Assembly (NCBI RefSeq): GCF_003946465.1
Contig: NZ_RHOL01000001.1
Location: 1-64,000, forward strand
DNA: 64,000 nt
Direction of reading: 5' to 3'
Source: Lacticaseibacillus hegangensis
Lineage (GTDB): Bacteria > Bacillota > Bacilli > Lactobacillales > Lactobacillaceae
The notes beneath the pieces were generated by a model. The model did no database searches and had not been told where the DNA came from. It saw nothing but the letters and a program-made list of their open reading frames with translations. This document shows positions 26,787-35,232 of the stretch, in pieces (the stretch's first letter is position 1; each line of letters begins with the position of its first letter). The translations under genes and the position numbers were made by a program.

Positions 26787-27752
26787 ATGAAGACAAAGCA
26801 GGAGAGCATTTTCTCGTCGAAGACACTGTCATATTTTTTGCAATTGGCGGACACCATGAATTACACGCAGGCCGCTCAGCTGCTGGGTATCACGCAGCCG
26901 GCGCTGACGCAGCAGATCAAGAAACTGGAGCGGACCGTGGGGGCCCCGCTCTTCTATTCGGTGGGGAAGAAGCTGCATCTGTCCGATGCTGGGCGCACGA
27001 TGCTCGACGCCACGCATTCGATCTACGAGACGCTGAACCAGGCGACCGATGAGATTCAGCAGGCCAGCAACGCCAACTCCGGCGTGATCAAGATTGGCAT
27101 GCTGGCCTCGGTGGAGTCCTCGGCCTTCATTGGTTTTTCCGCTGAATACTACAAGCAAAACCCCGATGTGCAGATCGTGTTTCTGAACATGACCCGCCAC
27201 GAAATTTGGGAGCAGCTTGAAAACAACCAGATCGACCTGGCCATCATGTATCTGCCGGATGACACGATCAAGAACTGGAAGCCGTACGAAAGCCGCAAAA
27301 TCGTTGACGAGCAGCTGCTGTTCTTGCACCACAACGAGAAGCTGGCCAAGCGCAAGCGTGTGCACTTCCGAGACACCCTGAGCCAGCCGTGGGTGACGTA
27401 CCCGGATTCCTATTTCCTGTCGTACTTCCTGCACGAGGCCTACAAGAATCAGATGGTCGACTACCCGCACATCGTGGCGCAGTTCACCACGCCGTTTCAG
27501 CTGATGCAGTTTCTCAACCTCACCGGCGTGAATACGGCGCTGCCGACGTCGTTCTACCAAGCTCATCAGGATGAAATCGATGCGTACGCGGTTTCGTTTG
27601 AGCCGGCAGTGTCGTTCGAGCTGGCGTTCATTTTCCGCAAGGGCAAGGACACCATTCCGCGGGTCGAACAGTTTCTGAACAGCTTCGATGCGTACCTGGA
27701 CAAGAAGGATTACCTGTCGCGGGTCGCTGAGAACCGTGTTAAACTGGACTAG
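26787..27752 (+). CDS. LysR-family transcriptional regulator
   Basis: 321 residues, SD AAGGAG. N-terminal winged HTH: FLQLADTMNYTQAAQLLGIT, QPALTQQIKKLE and HLSDAGRTMLDAT. The rest is the periplasmic-binding-like effector domain (VIKIGMLASVESS, LDLAIMYLP-like DLAIMYLP). Its target is unknown; it is not divergent from a neighbour, as LysR genes often are, and it is followed by the pyrophosphatase gene after 38 bases, so the two may be cotranscribed. Confidence 0.88.
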   Translation: MKTKQESIFSSKTLSYFLQLADTMNYTQAAQLLGITQPALTQQIKKLERTVGAPLFYSVGKKLHLSDAGRTMLDATHSIYETLNQATDEIQQASNANSGVIKIGMLASVESSAFIGFSAEYYKQNPDVQIVFLNMTRHEIWEQLENNQIDLAIMYLPDDTIKNWKPYESRKIVDEQLLFLHHNEKLAKRKRVHFRDTLSQPWVTYPDSYFLSYFLHEAYKNQMVDYPHIVAQFTTPFQLMQFLNLTGVNTALPTSFYQAHQDEIDAYAVSFEPAVSFELAFIFRKGKDTIPRVEQFLNSFDAYLDKKDYLSRVAENRVKLD

Positions 27753-27790
27753 TACGCGTAAAGCGCAATACTGAAAAAGGGAGTCACACC

Positions 27791-28723
27791 ATGACAACAT
27801 TGATTTTTGGTCATCAGAATCCAGATACCGACGCCGTAACCTCCGCGATGAGTTTCGCGGAATACCAAAAGCAGCTCGGCAATACTGATGTTGAGGCGGT
27901 CGCTTTGGGCGAAGTGAACGCCGAAACGGCTTTTGCGCTCAAAACCTTCAAGAAGGCCACGCCGCGTGTGATCAAGACCGCCGCTAACGAGACCGACACG
28001 GTCATGCTGGTCGACCACAACGAGTTCCAGCAGAGTGTGTCCGACATCAAGGACGTCACGATTGCCGCCGTTGTGGATCATCACCGAATCGCCAACTTCG
28101 AAACGGCCGCACCGCTGTTCTACCGCGCGGAGCCAATCGGCAGCTGCAACTCGGTCATCTACGAAATGTTCCAGGAAAAAGGCTTCAAGATCAGCCCCCA
28201 GCTGGCCGGCCTGATGGCGAGCGGGATGATTTCAGACACGCTGCTGCTGAAGAGCCCGACCACTACTGACGTTGAGCGCAAGGTCCTGCCAGAACTGGCA
28301 AAAATCGGCGGCTTTGACCTGCAGGAATACGGCCTCGCCATGCTGAAGGCAGGCACCAACCTGGCGGCCAAGTCCGATCTGGATATCGTTGAAGGCGACG
28401 CCAAGAGCTTCGATATGGGCGGCACCTCGGTTCGCATCGGCCAGGTCAATGTCGTTGACCTGAATGAGGTTTACGAGCGTCAGGCGGCCATTGAAGCCAC
28501 CATGAAGAGCGAAGCCGAAAAGAACGGCTACGACTCCTTCCTGCTTTTGGCAACCAACATCCTGGACTCCGATACCACCGGTTTCTTCTACGGCAAGAAT
28601 GCCGACAAGCTGGAAGCGGCCTTCAACCAGAAGTTCGATGCGGACCACCGCATCGCGCTGCCTGGCGTGGTTTCCCGCAAGAAGCAAGTCGTCCCACCGC
28701 TGCAAAAGGCGTTTGAGGCGTAA
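27791..28723 (+). CDS. ppaC: manganese-dependent inorganic pyrophosphatase (family II)
   Basis: 310 residues, SD GGGAG. DHH-family metal sites: GHQNPDTDA, MLVDHNE, AVVDHHR, and SDTLLLKSPTTT; the C-terminal substrate motif is VSRKKQVVPPL. It hydrolyses pyrophosphate to two phosphates in the cytoplasm with Mn. Length and motifs match the Bacillus/Streptococcus enzyme. Confidence 0.96.
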   Translation: MTTLIFGHQNPDTDAVTSAMSFAEYQKQLGNTDVEAVALGEVNAETAFALKTFKKATPRVIKTAANETDTVMLVDHNEFQQSVSDIKDVTIAAVVDHHRIANFETAAPLFYRAEPIGSCNSVIYEMFQEKGFKISPQLAGLMASGMISDTLLLKSPTTTDVERKVLPELAKIGGFDLQEYGLAMLKAGTNLAAKSDLDIVEGDAKSFDMGGTSVRIGQVNVVDLNEVYERQAAIEATMKSEAEKNGYDSFLLLATNILDSDTTGFFYGKNADKLEAAFNQKFDADHRIALPGVVSRKKQVVPPLQKAFEA

Positions 28724-28731
28724 GTTGATTG

Positions 28732-28760
28732 AGGCTCAGGCGGTTGCCGGAGCCTTTTTT
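28732..28760 (+). terminator. terminator after ppaC
   Basis: AGGCTC (28732-28737) pairs with GAGCCT (28750-28755), followed by TTTTT. It lies 17 bases before the next start codon, so the M42 gene may be transcribed by read-through. Confidence 0.75.
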
Positions 28761-28776
28761 GGTAGGAGGAAAAGCA

Positions 28777-29862
28777 ATGGAAGAGCAAACTCAGATCGAT
28801 CTGATCAAACAATTCTCAGACGCGTATGGCGTGCCAGGCTTTGAACAAGACGTGGTGCGGCTGTATCGCGACCAGATGAAGCCGTACGCGGACGTCACAA
28901 TCGATGGCATGTTCAACGCGCTGGCAGCCCGCAAGCAAAACACCGGCAACCGACCGGTGGTGCAAATGGATGCCCATGCCGATGAAGTCGGCTTCATGGT
29001 CCAGGCCATTCGCCCCAGCGGTCTGATCAAGTTCGTCACGCTTGGCGGCTGGGTGCCGACCAATGTCCCGGCGATGCGCGTGGTCGTGCGCAACAAGCGC
29101 GGCGAGTACGTTCCAGGTGTGGTGGCGACCAAGCCGCCACACTTCATGACGGCCGCAGAACGCAACGCCGTGCCAACCATTGCCGGCATGTCAATCGACG
29201 TCGGCAGCACCTCGCGCGAGGAAACTCTTGAGGATTACGCCATCGACACCGGCTGCCCGATTTTTCCTGACGTGAAGTGCGAATACGATGCCAAACACGG
29301 CATGTTCTTCGGCAAGGCGTTTGATGACCGTATCGGCGCCGCAGCCTTGATCGATACGTTTGACAACCTCAAGGACGACGACCTCAACGTGGATGTCATC
29401 GCCGGACTGTCTACGCAGGAAGAAGTTGGCTTGCGTGGTGCTTACGTCACTGCGCGCAAGGTCGACCCTGACATCGCCATTGTTTACGAAGGGGTGCCGG
29501 CTGATGACACCTTCGAGCCTGACTGGCTCTCGCAGACTCGCGTCAAGGCAGGCCCGATGCTGCGGGATCTGGATACGACCTACATCGCGAATCCGAACTT
29601 CCAGCAGTTCGCGGCTGATTTGGCCGACGAGCTGCACCTACCATACACCCGGGCCGTGCGGACGGGTGGGGGACAGAACGGGGCCGCGATTGGCTACTGG
29701 AAAGGCGTCCCAACCATCGTGGTCGGTATTCCTGTGCGCTATGAGCACACTGCATACACCTTCACCGCGCTGAGCGATTTTCAGGTCTCCAGCAAGCTTG
29801 GCACCGAGATTCTGCGCCGGTTGGATAAGGAAACCATCGCGTCGTTTAATTCTGTCGATTAA
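28777..29862 (+). CDS. M42-family metallopeptidase (glutamyl aminopeptidase type)
   Basis: 361 residues, ATG 28777 with GGAGGA upstream. Metal ligands are visible in order: VVQMDAHADEVGFM (His, Asp), GKAFDDRIGAAALI (Asp), LSTQEEVGLRGA (catalytic Glu and ligand Glu), YEGVPADD, and PVRYEHTAYTF (His). Such enzymes form dodecamers and trim N-terminal acidic or neutral residues from peptides. The substrate preference cannot be read from the sequence. It is the last + strand gene before dif. Confidence 0.92.
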   Translation: MEEQTQIDLIKQFSDAYGVPGFEQDVVRLYRDQMKPYADVTIDGMFNALAARKQNTGNRPVVQMDAHADEVGFMVQAIRPSGLIKFVTLGGWVPTNVPAMRVVVRNKRGEYVPGVVATKPPHFMTAAERNAVPTIAGMSIDVGSTSREETLEDYAIDTGCPIFPDVKCEYDAKHGMFFGKAFDDRIGAAALIDTFDNLKDDDLNVDVIAGLSTQEEVGLRGAYVTARKVDPDIAIVYEGVPADDTFEPDWLSQTRVKAGPMLRDLDTTYIANPNFQQFAADLADELHLPYTRAVRTGGGQNGAAIGYWKGVPTIVVGIPVRYEHTAYTFTALSDFQVSSKLGTEILRRLDKETIASFNSVD

Positions 29863-29874
29863 TTGAAAAACCGC

Positions 29875-29909
29875 GGCAGCTGGGCATTTAACCTGGCTGC
29901 CAATTTTTT
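29875..29909 (+). terminator. terminator after the M42 gene
   Basis: GGCAGC (29875-29880) pairs with GCTGCC (29896-29901), with an inner GG/CC; AATTTTTT follows. Confidence 0.75.
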
Positions 29910-29923
29910 GTTGTTGAATAAGT

Positions 29924-29937
29924 TTAGACATGTCTAA
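29924..29937. promoter_or_regulatory. 14-bp perfect palindrome
   Basis: TTAGACATGTCTAA, 15 bases after the M42 terminator. Its size suits a dimeric repressor of the DtxR/MntR kind, but that is a guess and no gene follows in a position to be controlled. Confidence 0.4.
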
Positions 29938-29990
29938 CTTTTGCATGGGTGCTTATTTTCTAGCCCTGATAATTGTTATACATGGTTATT

Positions 29991-30011
29991 GATACGACGA
30001 AATGTCGTATC
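29991..30011. repeat. 8-bp inverted repeat with 5-base loop
   Basis: GATACGAC (29991-29998), GAAAT, GTCGTATC (30004-30011): perfect arms, no T-run. Operator or structural element; purpose unknown. Confidence 0.45.
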
Positions 30012-30593
30012 CAGCTTGCTGCAGTCCGAAGCAAATTCGCCCAATCCGTCTCTAGGCTCTTGCGTTGCACCAGCTGGTTGACTCAGGCTGATCGTGATCA
30101 CCGCGGCCCAGTAAAACGAGCCTTCAGCATGTCGAAACTGATTTTGAGCCTAGTTGAGTTTTTTTTGCCGTAATCACAGATTCTATGGGTCATCGTCAGC
30201 GGACTCTGGCCGCATCGAAACAGCTGAATTATCAGTTGTGAATCTGATGCGAGTTCAGCTTAGTAGACGCATAGTTGATGGTCTAATTCCTCAGAATCAC
30301 GATGTCAGCAAGCCACACGCAAGGCGCAGATTAAGACCGACGCGTGAGTGTGACTTGAACAAGTGTGATGGCAGATTGAAATCTTGTGCGCAGAGATTTA
30401 TTGAAGACTGTCGGTTGATGATTTGCTGCGGACGATTCTGAGCCGCGATGACGCACAGCAAGTTGAAACAGACGAAGAGACTGATGAAACTGCAATCGCA
30501 CAAAAATTAACTTAGAGTTGACCGGCAGTCGAAGGTATAGCAGCAGCAGCTGACATGAATTGACTAAGCCAGTCCCTTCGGCTCTCAAGCACT

Positions 30594-30621
30594 ACTTCGT
30601 ATAATATATATTATGTGAACT
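30594..30621. other. dif: dif site (XerC/XerD chromosome dimer resolution)
   Basis: 28 bases: left arm ACTTCGTATAA, centre TATATA, right arm TTATGTGAACT. The Bacillus subtilis dif has arms ACTTCCTAGAA and TTATGTAAACT around the same TATATA, giving 25 of 28 identities. It lies in gene-free DNA where gene direction switches from mostly + to mostly -, as expected for the replication terminus, and XerC is encoded at 11471. The B. subtilis sequence is from memory; the match is too long for chance. Confidence 0.9.
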
Positions 30622-30833
30622 AGAATATACCAAAAAACAACAGGGCTAAATTCACCCCTAAATGTCGTACACCCCACTGTCCATTTGCCGCTCAGTTAAA
30701 TGATTGACTGACTGTGCCATTGTGAAGCAAGCGAAAATCTGAGAATTGACCAAACCCAAGTGCTGGCGACTTGCTGCCAGCTGACCATTGACCAGGCTTT
30801 GGCTAAAATCAAATCCTGTTACAACAGGTTCAG

Positions 30834-30896
30834 AAAAGTCTTTCTGCAACCGCCAAGTGATCAAAGGACTCTGGCGTGTTGCGGAAAGACTTTTTT
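30834..30896. terminator. long bidirectional terminator after ldt gene 1
   Basis: AAAAGTCTTTC, GCAAC and GCC on the left pair with GGC, GTTGC and AAAGACTTTT on the right, with small bulges. T-runs lie on both sides, and the right arm overlaps the stop codon of the - strand transpeptidase gene. Confidence 0.8.
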
Positions 30897-31587
30897 ACCG
30901 ATGGTCTATCGTGACCGGTGTACCTTCAGGAATTTTGTCATAGATCCATTTGGCGTCTGGAATGCTTAGCTGCACGCAGCCGTGCGACCCGGCGCGTTTG
31001 CCCAAGTCGCTGGCCTCTTTGATGTCGTAATGGCCTTGAGCGTCAAACGGCACTGTGTGAAAAAGAATCCGGTTTTGGTAAATCGACGTCCAGTAGTTCG
31101 CCCCCAGCCGCACCGCCGGACTGGAATTGAAGAAGTGCAGCCCGCGTTGACCAATGCTAAAGTGGCCTTCTGGGGTGCGGCCATCAATCCCGGTTGACGC
31201 GTACATCGTGTAAAGCAGTTTCCCATTACCGCGAATGTAGACCCGCTGTTTGTCGAGCCGGACTTCCATTGAAAGCTTCTGAACATGTGTGAGGTCTGGG
31301 TATGCAGCCGTTTCCGATGGCTGGTGCCAGTCAATCGGCGTGCGCATCACGGAGGCCCGCTTTGGTTTAGCCAGCTTGTGCGGCCGCACCGCATGCGAAC
31401 GGTGCTTTGGCTGGCTTTGAGCGTCGCGGTCGTGATGTACCGCTTGTACTTGCTGCCGCGTCACCAAAGCGATGCCCAAGGCAATAACAATCAAGGCGAC
31501 GGCTAGTAAGGCCAACCGCTCAACTCTTGACGAAACAAGTCTCCGGGAAGCCCTTGATGGATTCGATTGTGGTTGACGTAAACGCAT
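30895..31587 (-). CDS. L,D-transpeptidase (YkuD domain), copy 1
   Basis: 230 residues. Basic N-terminus, one membrane segment (residues about 25-43, LALLAVALIVIALGIALV), a basic linker, then a YkuD domain with HTVPF and SHGCVQLS, whose Cys is the nucleophile. It would cross-link or edit peptidoglycan stem peptides outside the membrane. Usually the motif reads SHGCVRL; here the Arg is Gln, which may weaken substrate contacts. It follows a close paralogue after 53 bases, and both share the linker signature PIDWHQPSET. Its SD is weak (CGGGGT). Confidence 0.85.
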   Translation of the reverse strand: MRLRQPQSNPSRASRRLVSSRVERLALLAVALIVIALGIALVTRQQVQAVHHDRDAQSQPKHRSHAVRPHKLAKPKRASVMRTPIDWHQPSETAAYPDLTHVQKLSMEVRLDKQRVYIRGNGKLLYTMYASTGIDGRTPEGHFSIGQRGLHFFNSSPAVRLGANYWTSIYQNRILFHTVPFDAQGHYDIKEASDLGKRAGSHGCVQLSIPDAKWIYDKIPEGTPVTIDHR

Positions 31588-31640
31588 TACCCCGATAACC
31601 CTCTTCCAGAATGTGCCCCAATTTTGTTGGTGACGTATGC

Positions 31641-32321
31641 TCAGCTGATGTCGACTGGCGTGCCGGTGGGAATATTTTCATTGACCCACTTGGCGTCAGG
31701 AATGCTCAACCGCACGCAGCCATGAGAACCAGGCTCTTTGCCTAACTTTGCGGCCTCTTTCGGCAGATAATTGCCGTTGACGTCGACCGGCACCGAGTGA
31801 AACAGGTAGCCCGTGCCGGAAAATGCGGTCCAGTAATTGGCGCCCATTTTTTCCGATGGCGTGTAGAAGTGATCGCCGCGAGTCCCGATTTGGAAGTGCC
31901 CCTTCGGCGTCAGATTATTGACGCCACTAGACGCATACATGGTGTACGCGACTTTACCATTGATCAGGATGTAGACCCGCTGTTTTTTCAAGTTGACCCG
32001 CATCGCCACTTTTTCAGCGCTCGTGATAGTTGGGTATGCGACGGTCTCAGATGGCTGATGCCAGTCAATTGGCTTGCGCATCACGGATGGTGCCGCCGTC
32101 TTTGGCTTAGCCTTGTGCTTGTCAACAGACTTTGCCGCGAATTTTTTGGCAGGCCTGTTCTTAGTGACCTTGCTTGTCTGGTTCTGACGCGTGGTCAAAG
32201 CGGACGCCTGAAGGTGCTCAGCCGCCCTGACGCCGATCAGCGCCACCACCACAATCACGACCAGACCCCAGACCCAGGGCCGGTAACGCTTCTTTAACCG
32301 GTGAAAATGAACCTGCCGCAT
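31641..32321 (-). CDS. L,D-transpeptidase (YkuD domain), copy 2
   Basis: 226 residues, ATG 32321 with GAGGAGG upstream. One membrane segment (about 14-31, PWVWGLVVIVVVALIGV), a Lys/Ala-rich linker, then PSVMRKPIDWHQPSETVAYP and the YkuD domain with HSVPV and SHGCVRLSIPDAKW (canonical catalytic motif). It is the upstream member of a tandem duplication; this copy keeps every key residue. Anchored outside the membrane, it would act on peptidoglycan. Expression as a two-gene operon with copy 1 is likely. Confidence 0.88.
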   Translation of the reverse strand: MRQVHFHRLKKRYRPWVWGLVVIVVVALIGVRAAEHLQASALTTRQNQTSKVTKNRPAKKFAAKSVDKHKAKPKTAAPSVMRKPIDWHQPSETVAYPTITSAEKVAMRVNLKKQRVYILINGKVAYTMYASSGVNNLTPKGHFQIGTRGDHFYTPSEKMGANYWTAFSGTGYLFHSVPVDVNGNYLPKEAAKLGKEPGSHGCVRLSIPDAKWVNENIPTGTPVDIS

Positions 32322-32413
32322 ACGCGTCCTCCTCAACGAAACACTCTTTTCGGTTACTTATTGTACCATAAAATTGCACTGGTACTATTGTGAAAACGCC
32401 GCCAGACCGCCCT

Positions 32414-33511
32414 TTAACTGAAAAATGGCTCGGTGATGGTGAAGGCTTTCTGGGTGCAATCTAAGCAAGCCATGCCGCCGTATGGCAGCGCCGCACGCGG
32501 ATAAGCGTGCCCAAAGTTGGCATTAAACAGCACTGGCAGCTGTTCTGGTTCAGTTTCCTCGAGCAGAATCTGCTTGTACTCAGCGTAGTAGCGCTCATTT
32601 TGCGGCTTGCCCGCAATGATCCCAACCACCTGGTCAAAAATCCCATAAGCCTTCAGGTGCTGCAGCATCAGTCGATAGCTGGCGGGCGCCGGCCGCTCCT
32701 CGCTGGTTTCGATGAACAGGAGTTTGCCGTGCCACTCCTCTGGTGTCGGCATCAGCCCATATTGTTCGCTCAGGGTTCGCTCATTGGGTAGGTGGTTGAC
32801 CAACAAGTCATCTAAACTTTCCAGGCAGCCGCCCAGCAGCGGCCCCCTCACCTGCCCTTGGCCCCGCAGAATTTCCAGGCCGTGCGTCTCGCGGTGGCTG
32901 ACCCGCGCAGTGCCCAACGCGGCGGGTGAAAAGTCTTCCCGCTCTTCGTACCACACCGGACTGGCTGTTATGGCTGTGGTGGCAGGATTGGTCAAATAAT
33001 GCGCAAATGTCGCTTGGGTGTATGGCAGCATTGCCGTGTCGAGCTCCGCCAGGTCATTCAACAAATTCGGCCCGTAGAAGCTCTGCAGACCCAGGCGATA
33101 CAGCATCAGGTGATCGATTGTCGTGTCAGAAAAGCCGGTGAATAATTTAGGCTGCTGGCGAACGGCTTCAGCAAAGGTGGCGTCTGCCATCAGATAAGGC
33201 GCCAGCCTGAAAGTGTCTTCCCCGCCGATCGCGGCGATAATGCCGGTAATTTCTGGGTCAGCGAAGGCGGCTTTCAAGTCGGCGGCGCGGTGTTCAGGGT
33301 GCGCAGCCAGTGCGGCAAGCCCATCTAACGCGTGCGGCATTACGACCGGGACCAGTCCCAGCTCGCGCAGGCGCTTTTTGCCGAGGGCGAGCTGATGGGC
33401 TGTGGCGGGCTCCCCCAGAATTCCGCTGGACAAGCTGACAATCGCGACCTGATCGCCGCGGCGCAGGGACCGCGGCTTGAGCCGGCCAGCGGCATTGGTT
33501 GAAAATGGCAT
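32414..33511 (-). CDS. S66-family peptidase (LD-carboxypeptidase / MccF-like)
   Basis: 365 residues, SD GGAGGA. The fold opens with LRRGDQVAIVSLSSG; IIAAIGGEDTFRLAPYL and FTGFSDTTIDHLMLYRLG carry the nucleophile Ser, FIETSEE the Glu and ANFGHAYPRAALPYGG the His of the Ser-Glu-His triad. S66 enzymes either remove the terminal D-Ala from murein tetrapeptides (LdcA) or cleave microcin C-like peptide adducts (MccF); the DTTIDHLM region looks MccF-like to me. Two peptidoglycan transpeptidases next to it favour a cell-wall role, but the assignment is open. No N-terminal signal. Confidence 0.85.
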   Translation of the reverse strand: MPFSTNAAGRLKPRSLRRGDQVAIVSLSSGILGEPATAHQLALGKKRLRELGLVPVVMPHALDGLAALAAHPEHRAADLKAAFADPEITGIIAAIGGEDTFRLAPYLMADATFAEAVRQQPKLFTGFSDTTIDHLMLYRLGLQSFYGPNLLNDLAELDTAMLPYTQATFAHYLTNPATTAITASPVWYEEREDFSPAALGTARVSHRETHGLEILRGQGQVRGPLLGGCLESLDDLLVNHLPNERTLSEQYGLMPTPEEWHGKLLFIETSEERPAPASYRLMLQHLKAYGIFDQVVGIIAGKPQNERYYAEYKQILLEETEPEQLPVLFNANFGHAYPRAALPYGGMACLDCTQKAFTITEPFFS

Positions 33512-33542
33512 GACTGTCCTCCTTCGCGTATCCTGGCTCTAC

Positions 33543-34220
33543 TTAATTCTCGCTGCGCCGGCGCTGGCGGTCCTTGCGAATCACCACGATCAGCACCGAC
33601 AGCGCGGCAAACACGATGATGAGCGTGATCAGCAGACGCCGATTGCCACGAATCAAGGCGTCACCGCCAAACGCATACAAGGCGGCGACCAGCGTGCTGC
33701 CGAGCAGGCAGACCAGCGCGTGCGAGCGTTCAGAGACGCGCAGACGCACCGATGCCACATTGACCAGCATGGTTGGAATCATCGGCACCGCGTAGCCGAT
33801 GAGCAGCCCGAGGCGCGGATGCTTCATGTTCACCAGGCTCTGATACAGCCAGTTGGTCGGCTCCTGATCACGCCGGTCCGCCAGCAGTTTCAGCACCGCG
33901 CTTTGGACGAGATTAACGACCGTGAGCCCAGCGGCACTAACCAGAAATCCGGCCCAATCGCCCAGGCAGACCCCGGTGAAAATTGCGACCACCGAACTTG
34001 GTGCCCCAGGGATGCAGCACATTAAGACCAGCAGTCCAAAAAACAAAATGACTTCTAAGGGACCATAATCGCGCAAACTGGCGATCGCATTTTCCGCTTG
34101 CGTGGTGGATTCTAACAGCGGTGAAACGCTGCCGCGGTACTGGCGCCATAAATCGTAAACAATACCGGCGGCAATCAGCGCGCCAAGAATCGATAAGGCC
34201 ATTTTTAGTTGGCGTTTCAC
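33543..34220 (-). CDS. TVP38/TMEM64-family membrane protein
   Basis: 225 residues from a GTG at 34220 with GGGGGTGAG upstream; the open frame extends further without an SD. Five or six hydrophobic segments; the central block CCIPGAPSSVVAIFTGVCLG and GYAVPMIPTMLVN follows the VTT-domain pattern (DedA-related, also called SNARE-associated). Function in bacteria is uncertain; proposed roles are lipid scrambling or transport. The basic C-terminus (RKDRQRRRSEN) is probably cytoplasmic. Confidence 0.78.
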   Translation of the reverse strand: MKRQLKMALSILGALIAAGIVYDLWRQYRGSVSPLLESTTQAENAIASLRDYGPLEVILFFGLLVLMCCIPGAPSSVVAIFTGVCLGDWAGFLVSAAGLTVVNLVQSAVLKLLADRRDQEPTNWLYQSLVNMKHPRLGLLIGYAVPMIPTMLVNVASVRLRVSERSHALVCLLGSTLVAALYAFGGDALIRGNRRLLITLIIVFAALSVLIVVIRKDRQRRRSEN

Positions 34221-34292
34221 GCACTCACCCCCAGTTGCACCTAGTGTACCTGAATGGTCTTTGCGGTGCACAAAGAATCTGCTGTTCTGCAT

Positions 34293-34322
34293 GAAAAAAG
34301 GCCCAGTCAGAGCGGGACCTCC
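34293..34322 (-). terminator. terminator of the gene at 34326
   Basis: On the - strand AGG-T-CCC pairs with GGG-C-CT, followed by TTTTTT. Confidence 0.65.
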
Positions 34323-34325
34323 CAA

Positions 34326-35183
34326 TTAGAACAAGATGGCAAATGCGGCGCTTTCCTGGGCCGTCGCTTGATCTGGAAAAGACATGTAAACCTGCATGCC
34401 GCCCTCATCTACGTCTGCAAAAGCCCCTTCCAGGGTCGGGTAACGACTGGCCAAAGCTGGTAGGGTGTAAGCGAGCAGGCCGTCAAGCAGGCCGTGATCT
34501 TGGCCCCAGGCGCCACCGAATTCGAGCCGATTGCCGCGCAGATACGTCAGGCAATACGCGACGATGTTGTCCCCTTGCGCCAGCGCAAGCGGTGCTGTCG
34601 GTTCGAGGTCGGTCAGGATGCGCGGCGCCCAGTCATTGTCGGCAAACGGCTTGACTGGATCGACTTCATGGCGCTTTTGGTAGGTTAAGTAGGCCGCTTG
34701 AATCAACGCATTACTCAATGGTTCAGATTGGAGAACGTCACTTTGCGTCAAGAGCCTTGTCCCTGGGGTCAAAGAAACTGTGGCGGTGTGGGCCGTTTTT
34801 AACGCCAGTTTCGGTTTGAACGTGGTCCGAATCCGGCGCAGCCCACGGGAAATCGTGGCAGATCGCAGTGCCGACTGGGTGTCCGTGCTGACGGTCAAAA
34901 TCCCTCGCTGCCCGGCGTTTTTGGCGCGGTCAACCACCGGCGTGAGCAGCGCATCAGCGAGCTCCGCTTGCGGCAGGGCGTCGGCCTTTGCGGTGGTCAC
35001 GGTCACAAACCGCATCAGGTAAGGATGCAACGGATTGCGCCAAGTGGTTAGCGCACCGACGATGTCGTCGTTGCAAGACAAGATGGTCGCCCCATCGCGG
35101 TGGGCCTTGAATAAAGCGCGGTCTTCCGCAGTGCCGACCCATTGAACGGCCGGGTTATCATAAGGAGAATACTCAAAGTTCAT
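34326..35183 (-). CDS. GNAT-like protein, function unknown
   Basis: 285 residues, ATG 35183 with GAGG 8 bases upstream. The protein appears to have two related halves of alpha/beta character: the first ends near ISRGLRRIRTTFKPKL, the second includes PLALAQGDNIVAYCLTYL and WGQDHGLLDGLLAYTLP, which look like the beta-strands and helix of an acetyltransferase fold. The usual acetyl-CoA loop (RxxGxG) is not obvious. I do not recognise a characterised homologue. It is monocistronic, with its own terminator. Confidence 0.5.
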   Translation of the reverse strand: MNFEYSPYDNPAVQWVGTAEDRALFKAHRDGATILSCNDDIVGALTTWRNPLHPYLMRFVTVTTAKADALPQAELADALLTPVVDRAKNAGQRGILTVSTDTQSALRSATISRGLRRIRTTFKPKLALKTAHTATVSLTPGTRLLTQSDVLQSEPLSNALIQAAYLTYQKRHEVDPVKPFADNDWAPRILTDLEPTAPLALAQGDNIVAYCLTYLRGNRLEFGGAWGQDHGLLDGLLAYTLPALASRYPTLEGAFADVDEGGMQVYMSFPDQATAQESAAFAILF

Positions 35184-35232
35184 AGTTTTGCCTCGCAAGC
35201 GTAATGTGTCAGCGTTACTGTCATTGAAGTCC

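Larger units (their letters stand above)
29910..30833. other. gene-free terminus region around dif
   Basis: About 920 bases with no frame I believe: all frames are broken by frequent stops, base composition is lower in GC than the flanks, and none of the short open frames has both an SD and a recognisable product. It holds a 14-bp palindrome (29924-29937), a stem-loop palindrome (29991-30011) and the dif site (30594-30621). It lies exactly where the two arms of the chromosome meet. A small RNA cannot be excluded; a T-run at 30160-30167 follows only a weak hairpin. Confidence 0.6.

Noticed and set aside
30154-30441. 95-codon open frame near dif
   Set aside because: No ribosome binding site, no recognisable motif, unusual composition rich in Arg, Ser and Cys, and it lies in DNA of non-coding character.
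30594-30621. Resemblance to loxP (ACTTCGTATAA)
   Set aside because: Only one arm resembles loxP; the TATATA centre and right arm match dif, and the genomic context is the terminus.
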